A stretch of DNA of 64,000 nucleotides from Streptomyces olivoverticillatus (GCF_014203555.1 NZ_JACHJH010000002.1:404791-468790); one strand, 5' to 3'. Counted from the stretch's first letter, positions 26,844 through 35,746 are shown. Numbers and translations: made by a program. The notes: generated by a model from the sequence alone, not told the origin.

Positions 26844-27446
26844 ATGGCCACCGCAGTTGCCTCAGTTCCCCGGACCGGAACGGTCCTCGCCGATTTGCTC
26901 CCGGCTTCGTCTGCGGGCCGGGCCCGCGTCCGCGACGCCGCCCTGGTCCTGGGCGGCGCCGTGCTGACCGGCATCACCGCGCAGATCGCCGTGCCCATCC
27001 CGGGCTCCCCGGTCCCGGTCAGCGGCCAGACCTTCGCCGTGCTGCTCGTGGGCACCGCCCTGGGCGCCCGCCGCGGCTTCCTCTCCATGGCCCTGTACGC
27101 CCTCGCCGGCGTCGTCGGGATGCCGTGGTTCGCCGAGGCCCGCTCCGGCGCCGCCTTCCCGTCCTTCGGCTATGTGCTGGGCATGCTGCTGGCCGCCACG
27201 GTCGTGGGCGCCCTGGCCCGCCGCGGCGCCGACCGCTCGGTGCTGCGCACCGCCGGGACCATGGCGCTGGGCTCCACGGTCGTCTACGCCGTCGGCGTGC
27301 CGTACCTGGCCCTGGCCACCCACATGTCGCTCTCCCAGGCCGTAGCGGCGGGCCTGACGCCCTTCCTCGTCGGCGACGCGCTCAAGGCCGCGCTGGCGAT
27401 GGGCCTGCTGCCCAGCGCCTGGAAGCTGCTCGGCCGCCGCGGCTGA
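26844..27446 (+). CDS. bioY: Biotin transporter BioY (ECF S-component)
   Basis: 200 aa. ATG at 26844 with CGGAG 5 nt upstream; the open frame extends upstream but lacks membrane-protein character. Substrate-binding S-component of an energy-coupling-factor transporter: about six hydrophobic segments, with family motifs ITAQIAVPIPGSPVPVSGQTFAVLLVG and GFLSMALYALAGVVGMPWFA. No bioM/bioN genes are adjacent, so it either works alone or with a shared ECF module elsewhere. It is placed between two amino acid permease genes of opposite orientation. Confidence 0.95.
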   Translation: MATAVASVPRTGTVLADLLPASSAGRARVRDAALVLGGAVLTGITAQIAVPIPGSPVPVSGQTFAVLLVGTALGARRGFLSMALYALAGVVGMPWFAEARSGAAFPSFGYVLGMLLAATVVGALARRGADRSVLRTAGTMALGSTVVYAVGVPYLALATHMSLSQAVAAGLTPFLVGDALKAALAMGLLPSAWKLLGRRG

Positions 27447-27470
27447 GCGCACTGCGCACGTACGCAAGAG

Positions 27471-27523
27471 CAAAGGGCCGGGCCCGCAACCCCCGTCACG
27501 GGGGTTGCGGGCCCGGCCCTTTG
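27471..27523. terminator. Very long bidirectional hairpin terminator
   Basis: Perfect 25-bp arms with a 3-nt TCA loop between convergent bioY and permease 3; the longest stem in the window. Confidence 0.9.
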
Positions 27524-27535
27524 GCGCAGGTACGA

Positions 27536-28969
27536 CTACTGCTGCTGGAGCGCCTTGCGGCTGCGGTCCCGCACCAGGCCGATGGCCAGGACGATGACGC
27601 CGACCAGGACCGAGAGCAGCACCTGCTCGCGGTTGTCGCCGCCGTCGTAGACCATGTAGCCGAGCACGAAGGTGATCATGGCGATGGTGGCCCAGGTGAG
27701 GTACGGGAAGAGCCACATCCGCACGATGAGCTTCTCCGGCGTCTCGCGCAGGATGATGCCGCGCATCTTCAGCTGCGTGATGCAGATGGCCAGCCAGACG
27801 AAGAGCGCGACCGCGCCCGAGGCGTTCAGCAGGAACTTGAAGACGGTGTCGGGCCAGACGTAGTTGAAGATGACCGACAGGAAGCCGAAGACGACCGAGC
27901 CCAGGATCGCGATGCGCGGGACGCCGTTGCCGCTGGTGCGGGCGAAGGCCTTCGGCGCGTCGCCGCGCTGGCCGAGCGAGAAGGCCATCCGGGAGGCGGT
28001 GTAGAGGCCGGAGTTCAGGCAGGACAGCACGGCGGTGAGCACGATGACGTTCATGAACTGGCCGGCGTGCGGGATGCCGATCGAGTCGAGCGCCGCCACG
28101 TAGCTGCCCTTGTCGGCTATCTCCTTGGAGTCCCACGGGAGCAGGGAGACCACGACCAGGATCGAGCCCAGGTAGAAGACGCCGATGCGCCAGATGACGC
28201 TGTTGGTGGCCTTGGTGACCGCGCGCTGCGGGTCCTCGGACTCACCGGCGGCGAGGGTGACGATCTCGCTGCCCATGAAGGAGAAGACGACCATCAGCAC
28301 ACCGGTGAGGATGGCGCCCGGCCCGTTGGGCAGGAAGCCGCCGTGCGAGGTGAGCAGGTCGAAGCCGCTGCCGGGGTTCTTCGAGCCCGGGAGGACGCCG
28401 AAGACGGCGAGCAGGCCGATGACGACGAACGCGGCGATCGCGACGACCTTGATGCCCGCGAACCAGAACTCGAACTCGCCGTAGGAGCTGACCGAGGCCA
28501 GGTTGGTGGCGGTCAGGACCAGCATGACGATCAGGGCCCAGCCCCACTGCGGGACGGCCGGCACCCAGCCGTGCAGGATCTTGGCGCCGGCGGTCGCCTC
28601 GACGGCGAGCACCACGACCCAGAAGAACCAGTACAGCCAGCCGATGGTGAAGCCGGCCCAGCGGCCCAGCGCCCGGTCCGCGTAGGCGGAGAAGGAGCCG
28701 GAGGTGGGGTTGGCGGCGGCCATCTCGCCCAGCATCCGCATCACGAAGACGACCATCGCGCCGACGAGCGCGTAGGAGATCAGGATGCCGGGGCCGGCGG
28801 CGGCGATGCCGGAGGCGGAACCCACGAAGAGGCCCGCTCCGATGACACCGCCAATGGCGATCATGGACAGGTGCCGGTTCTTGAGCCCGGCCTTGAGCCC
28901 GGCCTCGTCTCCGGCGGTGCCGGGGTCGCCGGTGGACGCCTTCGTCATGGTCGGCGGTGTCGCGCTCAT
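27536..28969 (-). CDS. Amino acid permease (APC superfamily, AAT family), copy 3
   Basis: 477 aa. ATG at 28969 with AAGGA 8 nt upstream; an internal ATG at 28948 is the alternative. Twelve membrane segments with the same family signatures as copies 1 and 2 (LKAGLKNRHLSMIAIGGVIGAGLFVGSASG, FSAYADRALGRWAGF, YGEFEFWFAGIK, GGFLPNGPG). It is slightly more diverged, with SGLYTASRM in place of NANxYGxSRM, which may reflect a different substrate. Divergent from rpiB. Confidence 0.92.
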   Translation of the reverse strand: MSATPPTMTKASTGDPGTAGDEAGLKAGLKNRHLSMIAIGGVIGAGLFVGSASGIAAAGPGILISYALVGAMVVFVMRMLGEMAAANPTSGSFSAYADRALGRWAGFTIGWLYWFFWVVVLAVEATAGAKILHGWVPAVPQWGWALIVMLVLTATNLASVSSYGEFEFWFAGIKVVAIAAFVVIGLLAVFGVLPGSKNPGSGFDLLTSHGGFLPNGPGAILTGVLMVVFSFMGSEIVTLAAGESEDPQRAVTKATNSVIWRIGVFYLGSILVVVSLLPWDSKEIADKGSYVAALDSIGIPHAGQFMNVIVLTAVLSCLNSGLYTASRMAFSLGQRGDAPKAFARTSGNGVPRIAILGSVVFGFLSVIFNYVWPDTVFKFLLNASGAVALFVWLAICITQLKMRGIILRETPEKLIVRMWLFPYLTWATIAMITFVLGYMVYDGGDNREQVLLSVLVGVIVLAIGLVRDRSRKALQQQ

Positions 28970-29136
28970 GTGCACGTTCCTTCGGGTTGTTCCTTTGGTT
29001 CTCGGGTTACGAGCCACCGCATTAGAACTTTTCGAAGGCAAGTTTCGGAAGACCCGAATCCGTATCGTTGTATTCACTCCTTGTGCGTGCGGCCCGGTGG
29101 CAAATCCGGTAACGAGGTCGTGCCACACTCGGACGC

Positions 29137-29625
29137 ATGCGCGTGTACCTCGGCTCCGACCATGCCGGTTTCGAACTCAAGAACCACCTCGTCGAGTGGC
29201 TCAAGGCCCAGGGTCATGACCCCGTCGACTGTGGTCCCCACATCTACGACGCCCAGGACGACTACCCGCCCTTCTGCCTCCGTGCGGCCGAGAAGACCGC
29301 CGCGGACCCCGAGGCCCTGGGCATCGTGATCGGCGGCTCGGGCAACGGCGAGCAGATCGCCGCGAACAAGGTCAAGGGTGTCCGTGCCGTGCTGGCCTGG
29401 AGCGAGCAGACGGCGGCGCTCGGCCGCGAGCACAACAACGCGAACGTCATCAGCATCGGCGGCCGGATGCACTCGCAGGACGAGGCGACGAAGTTCGTCG
29501 AGATCTTCCTCGCCACGCCGTACTCGGGTGAGGAGCGTCACACGCGCCGCATCGAGATGCTCAGCCGCTACGAGCGCACCGGCGAGCTCCCGGAGATCCC
29601 GGCCCACCACCCGCAGCAGGACTGA
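29137..29625 (+). CDS. rpiB: Ribose-5-phosphate isomerase B
   Basis: 162 aa, ATG start without a Shine-Dalgarno; CACACT lies 7 nt upstream, near the leaderless -10 geometry. Interconverts ribose 5-phosphate and ribulose 5-phosphate in the pentose phosphate pathway. Family features: LGSDHAGFELK at the N-terminus, IGGSGNGEQIAANKVKGVRA phosphate/active-site loop (with the actinobacterial catalytic Glu), and REHNNANVISIGGRM. Length is standard. The DNA glycosylase gene follows 85 nt downstream on the same strand. Confidence 0.96.
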   Translation: MRVYLGSDHAGFELKNHLVEWLKAQGHDPVDCGPHIYDAQDDYPPFCLRAAEKTAADPEALGIVIGGSGNGEQIAANKVKGVRAVLAWSEQTAALGREHNNANVISIGGRMHSQDEATKFVEIFLATPYSGEERHTRRIEMLSRYERTGELPEIPAHHPQQD

Positions 29626-29710
29626 CGCGGATTCCGCCGCCCGCCCGTGCGCCCCGCGCGCGGGCGGGCGGCGGACCCCGGCCGCACCTTTGTCTCTGGA
29701 GGACGCCCCC

Positions 29711-30520
29711 GTGCCCGAAGGGCATACGATCCACCGCCTCGCCGTGGACCACCGAAAGCTCTTCGCGGGCCGGACCGTGCAGGCCACCAGCCCTCAGGGC
29801 AAGTTCAGCGACGGCGCCGCCCTCGTCAGCGGCCAGGAACTGGACACCGCCGAAGCCCACGGCAAGCACCTCTTCCTCGGCTTCGCCGCGAGCGGCTGGG
29901 TCCATATCCACCTCGGCCTCTTCGGCAAGTACACCTTCGGCACCGGCCACGCCCCGCCCCCCACCGAGACCGTGCGGCTGCGCCTGGCGACCCCGGACGC
30001 CTACGCCGACCTCCGCGGCCCCACCACCTGCGCCCTGCTGACCGACGGGGAGAAGCAGGCGATACACGACCGGCTGGGCCCGGATCCGCTGCGCGAGGGC
30101 GACGACGGGGAAGGGGCCTGGCAGCGCATCTCCCGCAGCCGCACCACCGTGGCCGCCCTGCTGATGGACCAGAAGATCGTCGCGGGCGTCGGCAACGTCT
30201 ACCGCGCGGAGGTCCTCTTCCGGCACGGCATCGACCCCTACCGCCTCGGCCGCGACCTCACCCGGCGCGAATGGGAGGCGATCTGGTCCGACCTCGCGGC
30301 CCTGATGCGCGAGGGCGTGCGGAACAACCGGATCGACACCGTCCGCCCCGAGCACACCCCCGAGGCCATGGGCCGCCCGCCGCGCGTGGACGACCACGGC
30401 GGTGAGGTGTACGTCTACCGCCGCGCCGGAATGCCGTGCCACATCTGCCACGGCGAGATCCGCACCGCGGACCTCGCCGCCCGCAACCTCTTCTGGTGCC
30501 CGGACTGCCAGCGCCGCTGA
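29711..30520 (+). CDS. Fpg/Nei-family DNA glycosylase (endonuclease VIII-like)
   Basis: 269 aa, GTG start with GGAGG 8 nt upstream. The N-terminus MPEGHTIHRLA gives catalytic Pro2 and Glu3 after Met removal. The base-flipping/helix-two-turn-helix region (LLMDQKIVAGVGNVYRAEVLFRHGI) and a C-terminal zinc finger (CHIC...CPDC) complete the family layout. It removes oxidised bases and nicks the abasic site by beta/delta elimination in base excision repair. MPEGH rather than MPELP favours the Nei type over Fpg (compare mycobacterial Nei2). Follows rpiB on the same strand. Confidence 0.93.
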   Translation: MPEGHTIHRLAVDHRKLFAGRTVQATSPQGKFSDGAALVSGQELDTAEAHGKHLFLGFAASGWVHIHLGLFGKYTFGTGHAPPPTETVRLRLATPDAYADLRGPTTCALLTDGEKQAIHDRLGPDPLREGDDGEGAWQRISRSRTTVAALLMDQKIVAGVGNVYRAEVLFRHGIDPYRLGRDLTRREWEAIWSDLAALMREGVRNNRIDTVRPEHTPEAMGRPPRVDDHGGEVYVYRRAGMPCHICHGEIRTADLAARNLFWCPDCQRR

Positions 30521-30540
30521 CCTCGGACGACGAGAAGCCG

Positions 30541-31788
30541 CTAGAAGCCGTGCGGCATCCACGGCGCCACGGCCGACCCGAAGGCCACCGACGCCTCGGC
30601 CAGCGCGCCCTCGCGCGCCTCCCGCACCCGCCCGGCCCGGCCCAGCGAGGCCAGTGACGTCCCGCCCAGATAGGCGGAGCCCAACTCCCGTACGGACAGC
30701 GCCAGGTCGGCGGCGTCCCGGGTGCGCTCACAGGAGGCGCCCTTGGCGTCACCGGTCAGCCGCCACCGCCCCGCGTTCCACGGGCAGAATGCGTCCTCGA
30801 CCTCGAACACCACGTCGACCGGCGCCAAGTACGTACGCGCCGCCAGCGCCCCGCCCACGTCCACCAGCCGCAGGTGCAACCTGTCGCTCACCGACACCCG
30901 GCACCGCCGGACGTCGCTCACCAGGTGCAGCAGCGGATCGTCGACCGGCCGGCCCCGGGCCTCGACCCACGACGTCAGGCCGATGTCGAACAGGAAGCGC
31001 CACAATGCGGCGTACGCGGCCGGGGTCAGCGCCTCCAGATCCCGGAGCACGACCGTGCCCTTCGGCCCGGCCGGCTCCCCCGCCGGACGCACGGCGTAGC
31101 GCGCGTACCCCACCGTCTCGCCGCCGGCCTCCGCGAGCACGCACTGCAGCGGAGAGGCGCCGTCGCGCCCGCCCTCCGGGTCGAGCAGCGGCGACTCCTC
31201 CCAGCCCGGCTGCCGGGCCAGCATGCCCGGCCGGGTGGCGACCCGGCGCGCGTACACCGCCTCGCACGCAGCGCGCGCGGCCTCGGGCTTCGACAAGCGC
31301 AACCGCACGCCATCTGTGGCGTATGCGCCCTCTGCGCCGGACGGCATGGACAGTTGAACGCGGTGCGTCTCGATGCGCATGTGAATGTTGTGTGTCGCGA
31401 TGCCATAGCCGAAGCGGCCGTAGATCGCCGGCTCCGACGCCGTCAGCCCGGCCAGCGGCTCGCCCCAGCCCCGTATGTCCTCCAGCTGGCGCCGCATCAT
31501 CGAGCGCAGCACGCCCTGCCGCCGGTGCGTGGGCTGCACGCTCACCATGGTCACGCCGGCCGTCGGCACCAGGGAGCCGCCCGGCACCGTCATCCGGAAC
31601 GAGAACGCACCGGAGGTGCCCACCAGTTCATCCCCGTCCCAGGCGCACAGCGAGCGCTCGCGATGGGTCAGCCTCCGCCACAGCGCCCGCTCCTCGGGCG
31701 CCACCGCCACTCCGCCGAAGGCCAGCTCCACCTTGTCGACCCACAGGTCCCAATCGGCCGGGCGCAGTACTCGCAGCTCCGTCGTCAT
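30541..31788 (-). CDS. Eis-like GNAT N-acetyltransferase
   Basis: 415 aa, ATG start, no clear ribosome site; TAGGCA lies 6 nt upstream. Layout of the Eis family: an N-terminal GNAT domain with acetyl-CoA loop VSVQPTHRRQGV (~82-93), a second GNAT-like domain, and a C-terminal SCP2-like domain. Tyr123 in ASEPAIYGRFGYG matches the catalytic acid of mycobacterial Eis, and the protein ends in Phe, whose carboxylate is the general base in Eis. Acetylation of amine groups (aminoglycosides or polyamines) is possible, but the natural substrate is unknown. Confidence 0.92.
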   Translation of the reverse strand: MTTELRVLRPADWDLWVDKVELAFGGVAVAPEERALWRRLTHRERSLCAWDGDELVGTSGAFSFRMTVPGGSLVPTAGVTMVSVQPTHRRQGVLRSMMRRQLEDIRGWGEPLAGLTASEPAIYGRFGYGIATHNIHMRIETHRVQLSMPSGAEGAYATDGVRLRLSKPEAARAACEAVYARRVATRPGMLARQPGWEESPLLDPEGGRDGASPLQCVLAEAGGETVGYARYAVRPAGEPAGPKGTVVLRDLEALTPAAYAALWRFLFDIGLTSWVEARGRPVDDPLLHLVSDVRRCRVSVSDRLHLRLVDVGGALAARTYLAPVDVVFEVEDAFCPWNAGRWRLTGDAKGASCERTRDAADLALSVRELGSAYLGGTSLASLGRAGRVREAREGALAEASVAFGSAVAPWMPHGF

Positions 31789-31936
31789 AACCCATGCCTA
31801 GCAGCACATACCCGCTCAAGCGAACGAATTTCGCATATGGTTGCTCTCCGGGTGTCCGGCCGGCGCCCTCGTGGCAGCCGTGTCGGCGCGGCGTGAATCG
31901 ACGCACCGCCGAATGGGTGGATAGGGTCCCGATGCA

Positions 31937-33076
31937 ATGACTGGCGGTGCTGAGACCCCGACGGCCCGGATGCGCAAAGCACTGCACCGGGCCCGCACGA
32001 GCGTGCGCAAGGCCGGAGTCGACTACTTCAGGGGCGACGGCTCCGACTGGGTCGCCCTCACCGCGCTCCTGCTCTCGGTCCCCGCCCTCGCCTGGGGCAC
32101 CGTCACCATGCCCGAATGGTGCGCCCCCGCCGCCCTCGTCCTGCCCATCGTCGCCGGCGGCCTGCTGCTGCGCCCCGCCAGCCTCCTCGGCCTCTACGCC
32201 GCCGCGGCCGCCGCCCTCGTCACGGAGTCGGCCGTCCTCGACGACCCCTACGTCTACGGGGCCGACCGCGTCACCCCCGGCACCATCCTCGTCGTCGCCG
32301 CCGTCGGCTTCCTCGGGCTGCTCATCGCGCAGTTCCGCAGCCGCGTCGGCGTGCCCTGGCGGCGAGGCGGAACGATGCTCTTCGACCTGCGCGAACGCAT
32401 CCGCGTCCAGAGCAAGCTGCCCAAACTCCCGCGTGGCTGGCACCGCGAGATGGCGCTGCGCCCCGCCGGCGGCCAGTCCTTCTCCGGCGACTTCGTCGTC
32501 GCCGCCCGCACCAACGGCGGCAACACCCTGGAGGTCGTCCTCACCGACGTCTCCGGCAAAGGCATGGACGCCGCCTCCCGCGCCCTGCTGCTCTCCGGCG
32601 CCTTCGGCGGCCTGCTCGGCTCCCTCCCGCCCCAGGACTTCCTCCCCGCCGCCAACGGCTACCTGCTGCGCCAGGACTGGGACGAGGGCTTCGCGACCTC
32701 CGTCCACCTCGTCCTCGACCTCGACACCGGCGACTACGAACTGCTCTCCGCCGGACACGTGCCCGGCCTCCACCTCAGCGCGGGCACCGGGCGCTGGGAG
32801 GAGAAGTGCGCCTACGGGCCGCTCCTCGGCGTCTACGACGGCGCGGAGTTCGAGCCGGTCAAGGGCACCCTGCGCCGCGGCGACGTCCTCATGCTCTTCA
32901 CCGACGGCCTGGTCGAGACCTCCGAACGCGAGCTCACCGAAGGCATGGACCGGCTCACCGGCGAGGCCGACCGCTATGTGACCTCCGGCTTCCACGGCGC
33001 GGCCTGGCACCTGATCGAGGCCGTGGCCAAGGACGTCAACGACGACCGGGCCCTGCTGCTCATCTGCCGGGACTGA
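31937..33076 (+). CDS. Membrane SpoIIE/PP2C-type serine/threonine phosphatase
   Basis: 379 aa, ATG start. Four membrane helices (~residues 38-135) precede a cytoplasmic SpoIIE-type phosphatase domain (~160-379). PP2C metal motifs are visible: SGDFVVA, LTDVSGKGMDAASRA, LLSAGHVPGL, LMLFTDGLVET and NDDRALLL. In Streptomyces such RsbU-like phosphatases typically dephosphorylate anti-anti-sigma factors. No partner anti-sigma gene is adjacent. TAGGGT 9 nt before the start suggests a very short 5' leader. Confidence 0.93.
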   Translation: MTGGAETPTARMRKALHRARTSVRKAGVDYFRGDGSDWVALTALLLSVPALAWGTVTMPEWCAPAALVLPIVAGGLLLRPASLLGLYAAAAAALVTESAVLDDPYVYGADRVTPGTILVVAAVGFLGLLIAQFRSRVGVPWRRGGTMLFDLRERIRVQSKLPKLPRGWHREMALRPAGGQSFSGDFVVAARTNGGNTLEVVLTDVSGKGMDAASRALLLSGAFGGLLGSLPPQDFLPAANGYLLRQDWDEGFATSVHLVLDLDTGDYELLSAGHVPGLHLSAGTGRWEEKCAYGPLLGVYDGAEFEPVKGTLRRGDVLMLFTDGLVETSERELTEGMDRLTGEADRYVTSGFHGAAWHLIEAVAKDVNDDRALLLICRD

Positions 33077-33169
33077 CCGCCCCTCAGCACGTCGTGATAG
33101 GAATGGCGGCCGGTGCGCGCCGAGCTCGCATCAGTTTTCGTTTTGTCAAGGTGTGATTCGGGGGAATTC

Positions 33170-33739
33170 GTGGCGACTCCGCCGCAGCAGCCTCAGCCGT
33201 TCCCGGGCCAGCAGCCATTCCCGGGCCAGCAGTACCAGCAGCCCTTCCCGGGCCAGCAGCAGCCGTTCGGGGGACAGCAGCAGTCCTTCCCGCAGCAGCC
33301 GTTCCCGGGACAGCAGCAGCCCCAGCAGCACTTCCAGGCGCACCCGCCGCAGGCCTACTGCCGGCTGTGCGGTGGCTTCCCCGCGGCCGACGTGACCGTG
33401 CGCGGGCACCAGGGCATCCTCGTGATGATGCGGTTCCTGAGCATGAAGGGCCCGTTCTGCCGCAACTGCGGCACCGCCGTGGTCCGCGAGATGAGCGGCA
33501 AGACGCTGTGGCAGGGCTGGTGGAGCCCGGTTTCGCTGGTCGTCATCACGCCGCTGACGCTGATCTGGAACCTCTTCATCCGCGCCAGGATCAACAAGTT
33601 GCCGCCGCCGGTCCCCGGCCAGCCGGGCCCGCAGCTGGACCCGGGGATCCCGCTGCGCAAGCGCCCGGCGGTCTTCGGCGCGCTGGTCCCCGTGCTCTGG
33701 CTGATCTTCATAGCGATCCAGATCGCCCGGGGCTCGTAG
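33170..33739 (+). CDS. Hypothetical membrane protein with Pro/Gln repeats and two CxxC pairs
   Basis: 189 aa. GTG at 33170 with GGGGGA just upstream. Residues 1-~62 are low-complexity, built from FPGQQ-like repeats. Two cysteine pairs (CRLCGG and FCRNCG, ~30 residues apart) probably form a zinc ribbon. Two membrane helices follow (SPVSLVVITPLTLIWNLF and VFGALVPVLWLIFIAIQI), joined by a Pro-rich linker. The repeat-rich part and zinc ribbon are predicted to be cytoplasmic. Similar proteins are common in actinobacteria without known function. Confidence 0.82.
   Translation: MATPPQQPQPFPGQQPFPGQQYQQPFPGQQQPFGGQQQSFPQQPFPGQQQPQQHFQAHPPQAYCRLCGGFPAADVTVRGHQGILVMMRFLSMKGPFCRNCGTAVVREMSGKTLWQGWWSPVSLVVITPLTLIWNLFIRARINKLPPPVPGQPGPQLDPGIPLRKRPAVFGALVPVLWLIFIAIQIARGS
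33186..33335 (+). repeat. Tandem coding repeats (FPGQQ)
   Basis: Degenerate repeats of TTCCCGGGCCAGCAG-like units encode at least four FPGQQ motifs plus FGGQQ variants. Prone to length change by slippage. Confidence 0.75.
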
Positions 33740-33742
33740 CGG

Positions 33743-34828
33743 TCACTTCTTGGCAGCTGCTTGCTTGAAGGCCCACTCCATCCGCGGCTCCATCACGCAG
33801 CGGAACACCCGCCGCACCGGGGCGGTGCACAGCACCGTGATCACCGTTGCGGCGATCAGGGTCACCACCACCTCGCCCACCGGCTTGCGGACCCAGGCGT
33901 ACGCGTCGTACCACTCCCACCAGCGCGACAGCTTGATCAGGAAGCCGTGCAGCAGGTAGCCGTACAGGGTGCCCGCGCCCAGCGCCGTGAACCACGTCGC
34001 GCGGCGCGGCACCCAGGCCAGGAAGCACGCGGTCAGCACCGCCGAACAGGCGAAGAGCGCCAGGGTCATCACCGGGGCGGTCCAGGCCGCGTGGTGCAGG
34101 TCCTTGACGCTGCTGTTGCGGTAGAGCCAGCCGGTGTCCAGGGTCGGTGCCAGCGCGTAGGCGACCGCGACGGCGCAGGCGAAGACCGGTACGGCCGCGA
34201 CCCGCACCCAGCGCCGGCGCACCAGCTCGAAGTGCGAGCGCTTGAGGTTCAGGCCGATCACGAAGTACGGCAGGAACTGCAGGACCCGCTGGAGGTCGAA
34301 GTCGCTGCCGATCTCCGGGGAAAGCGCGGCCAGCACCGCGATCACGAAGGCGAGCGGCACCGGCCAGCGGACCGCCTGCCACAGGGGCGTGGTGATCCGC
34401 CAGATGAACAGGGCCGCCAGGAACCAGTTGAGGTACCAGGGGTTGGTCAGCGAGATCGCCTCCGGCGGCGAGCCCCGGTCCGCCCAGTGCTGGAAGTACG
34501 TATACGCCACCTCGAACACCAGATACGGCACGACGACCCCGGTGACCAGGCGTTTCACCTTGGGCAGGCTCATATCGAAGCCGCGCGAGAAGTAGCCGGA
34601 TATCAGGATGAAGGCCGGCATGTGGAAGGTGTACACCGTCATGTACAGCGCCATCGCCGCACGGCTGGTGTGGGTCAGCGGCTCCCACGCATGACCGAGG
34701 GCGACCAGGACGATCGCCAGGTACTTGGCGTTGTCGAAGAAGGGGTCGCGCCCCGCGGGGGCGGGGGTCTCGGCCGCTGCGGGCCGGGAAACGGGGGCCA
34801 CCGAAGCAGGTGTGGCGGTGGGGGACAT
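33743..34828 (-). CDS. Membrane acyltransferase (acyltransferase-3 family)
   Basis: 361 aa, ATG at 34828, directly preceded by a strong promoter with no Shine-Dalgarno. About ten membrane helices. Family features include FFDNAKYLAIVLVALGHAWEP (N-terminal His motif) and FHMPAFILISGYFSRGF. Such OafA/YrhL-type enzymes move acyl groups, often acetyl, onto sugars or other surface molecules. The first ~30 residues are Ala/Pro-rich and cytoplasmic. Its stop is 3 nt from that of the preceding convergent gene. Confidence 0.9.
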   Translation of the reverse strand: MSPTATPASVAPVSRPAAAETPAPAGRDPFFDNAKYLAIVLVALGHAWEPLTHTSRAAMALYMTVYTFHMPAFILISGYFSRGFDMSLPKVKRLVTGVVVPYLVFEVAYTYFQHWADRGSPPEAISLTNPWYLNWFLAALFIWRITTPLWQAVRWPVPLAFVIAVLAALSPEIGSDFDLQRVLQFLPYFVIGLNLKRSHFELVRRRWVRVAAVPVFACAVAVAYALAPTLDTGWLYRNSSVKDLHHAAWTAPVMTLALFACSAVLTACFLAWVPRRATWFTALGAGTLYGYLLHGFLIKLSRWWEWYDAYAWVRKPVGEVVVTLIAATVITVLCTAPVRRVFRCVMEPRMEWAFKQAAAKK

Positions 34829-34835
34829 TCGAGGC

Positions 34836-34864
34836 ACCCTAGCCGCGGAAGCGGAACCGGTAAA
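34836..34864 (-). promoter_or_regulatory. Leaderless vegetative-type promoter of the acyltransferase gene
   Basis: TTTACC (-35), 17 nt, TAGGGT (-10, 34836-34841), then 7 nt to the ATG. The best-formed promoter of the leaderless set. Confidence 0.65.
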
Positions 34865-35094
34865 ACCCTCCGCGGCCCGGGCGTCGGCGTGCCCGAAGTG
34901 CGGTCCGATTATTGGCCCGTACGCGTGGTTTTGGGGTGAGGATCAAGCAGTCGAACCCCTGGTAATACCCCGATGAATCGTCACGGCATGTCCTTGGCGC
35001 ACGAGTTGATGGCACGATGGTTGCCGAGAGGGGGGCGTGCGGAGGGCATGGCCCCGGGCCGGCCAGGTGTTTCCGACCGAAGGTGTGATCAGTT

Positions 35095-35289
35095 GTGGCC
35101 ATTTCGCTGTCCGTGGTGCTGCTCTTGGCGATCATCCTCGTGGTGATGATCCGCAGCAACAACATCAAGGCGGGGCCGGCGATCGTCGCCATACTCTTCG
35201 GCTTCTTCCTCGCCTCCACGGGCATGGCGCCCTCGATCCAGAGATTCCTCAACTCGATCGCCGAGACCATCAACACCATCAAGTTCTGA
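35095..35289 (+). CDS. Small conserved membrane protein
   Basis: 64 aa, GTG start with AGGTG-like bases ~10 nt upstream. An N-terminal membrane helix (ISLSVVLLLAIILVVMI, residues 3-19), a short basic/polar turn (RSNNIKAG), and a second hydrophobic stretch (PAIVAILFGFFLASTGM, ~28-44) are followed by an amphipathic tail (IQRFLNSIAETINTIKF). Function unknown; small two-helix proteins like this recur in Streptomyces. A terminator follows 22 nt downstream. Confidence 0.8.
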   Translation: MAISLSVVLLLAIILVVMIRSNNIKAGPAIVAILFGFFLASTGMAPSIQRFLNSIAETINTIKF

Positions 35290-35311
35290 AGCGCTGCCCG
35301 GGGAACGGAAA

Positions 35312-35337
35312 ACGCCTCCGGCCAGGGCCGGAGGCGT
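35312..35337. terminator. Hairpin terminator
   Basis: Perfect 11-bp arms with a CAGG loop, preceded by an A-run and located between the small membrane protein gene and the convergent tRNA-Gly. Confidence 0.75.
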
Positions 35338-35355
35338 CATCAGGGGAAAGCGTGG

Positions 35356-35426
35356 AGCGGGCGACGGGAATCGAACCCGCGTAGCCAGTTTGGAAGACTG
35401 GGGCTCTACCATTGAGCTACGCCCGC
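35356..35426 (-). tRNA. tRNA-Gly (anticodon TCC)
   Basis: Cloverleaf on the minus strand: acceptor GCGGGCG/CGCCCGC with discriminator T, D-arm AGCTCAATGGTAGAGC, anticodon loop CTTCCAA, T-arm with GTTCGATTC. 71 nt; no encoded CCA. Confidence 0.97.
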
Positions 35427-35601
35427 GTGCGCCTACGACGCCGTGATGGCGGTGCGGCACGCTGTGCATCGTAGCGGGTCAAGGCGGTGCGCCGCACATC
35501 CCCTCCCGCCCGGCCCGCACACCACCCCTCCGGCGGTGATGCGACCCGGTGAAACCGGCAGCCGGGACCCCTGCGGGCATGTACCCTACGTCTCGCACTT
35601 A

Positions 35602-35678
35602 CGGGGTGTGGCGCAGCTTGGTAGCGCGTCCGCTTTGGGAGCGGAAGGTCGTCGGTTCGAATCCGGCCACCCCGACCA
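35602..35678 (+). tRNA. tRNA-Pro (anticodon TGG)
   Basis: Acceptor CGGGGTG/CACCCCG with discriminator A, D-arm GCGCAGCTTGGTAGCGC, anticodon stem TCCGC/GCGGA with loop TTTGGGA, T-loop GTTCGAATC. CCA is encoded at 35676-35678. Confidence 0.97.
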
Positions 35679-35746
35679 TCACTCGGCCGTCACGGTCATT
35701 CATCACGGTCACATCGCACGACCACCCGTCGACCACCAAGGTCACG

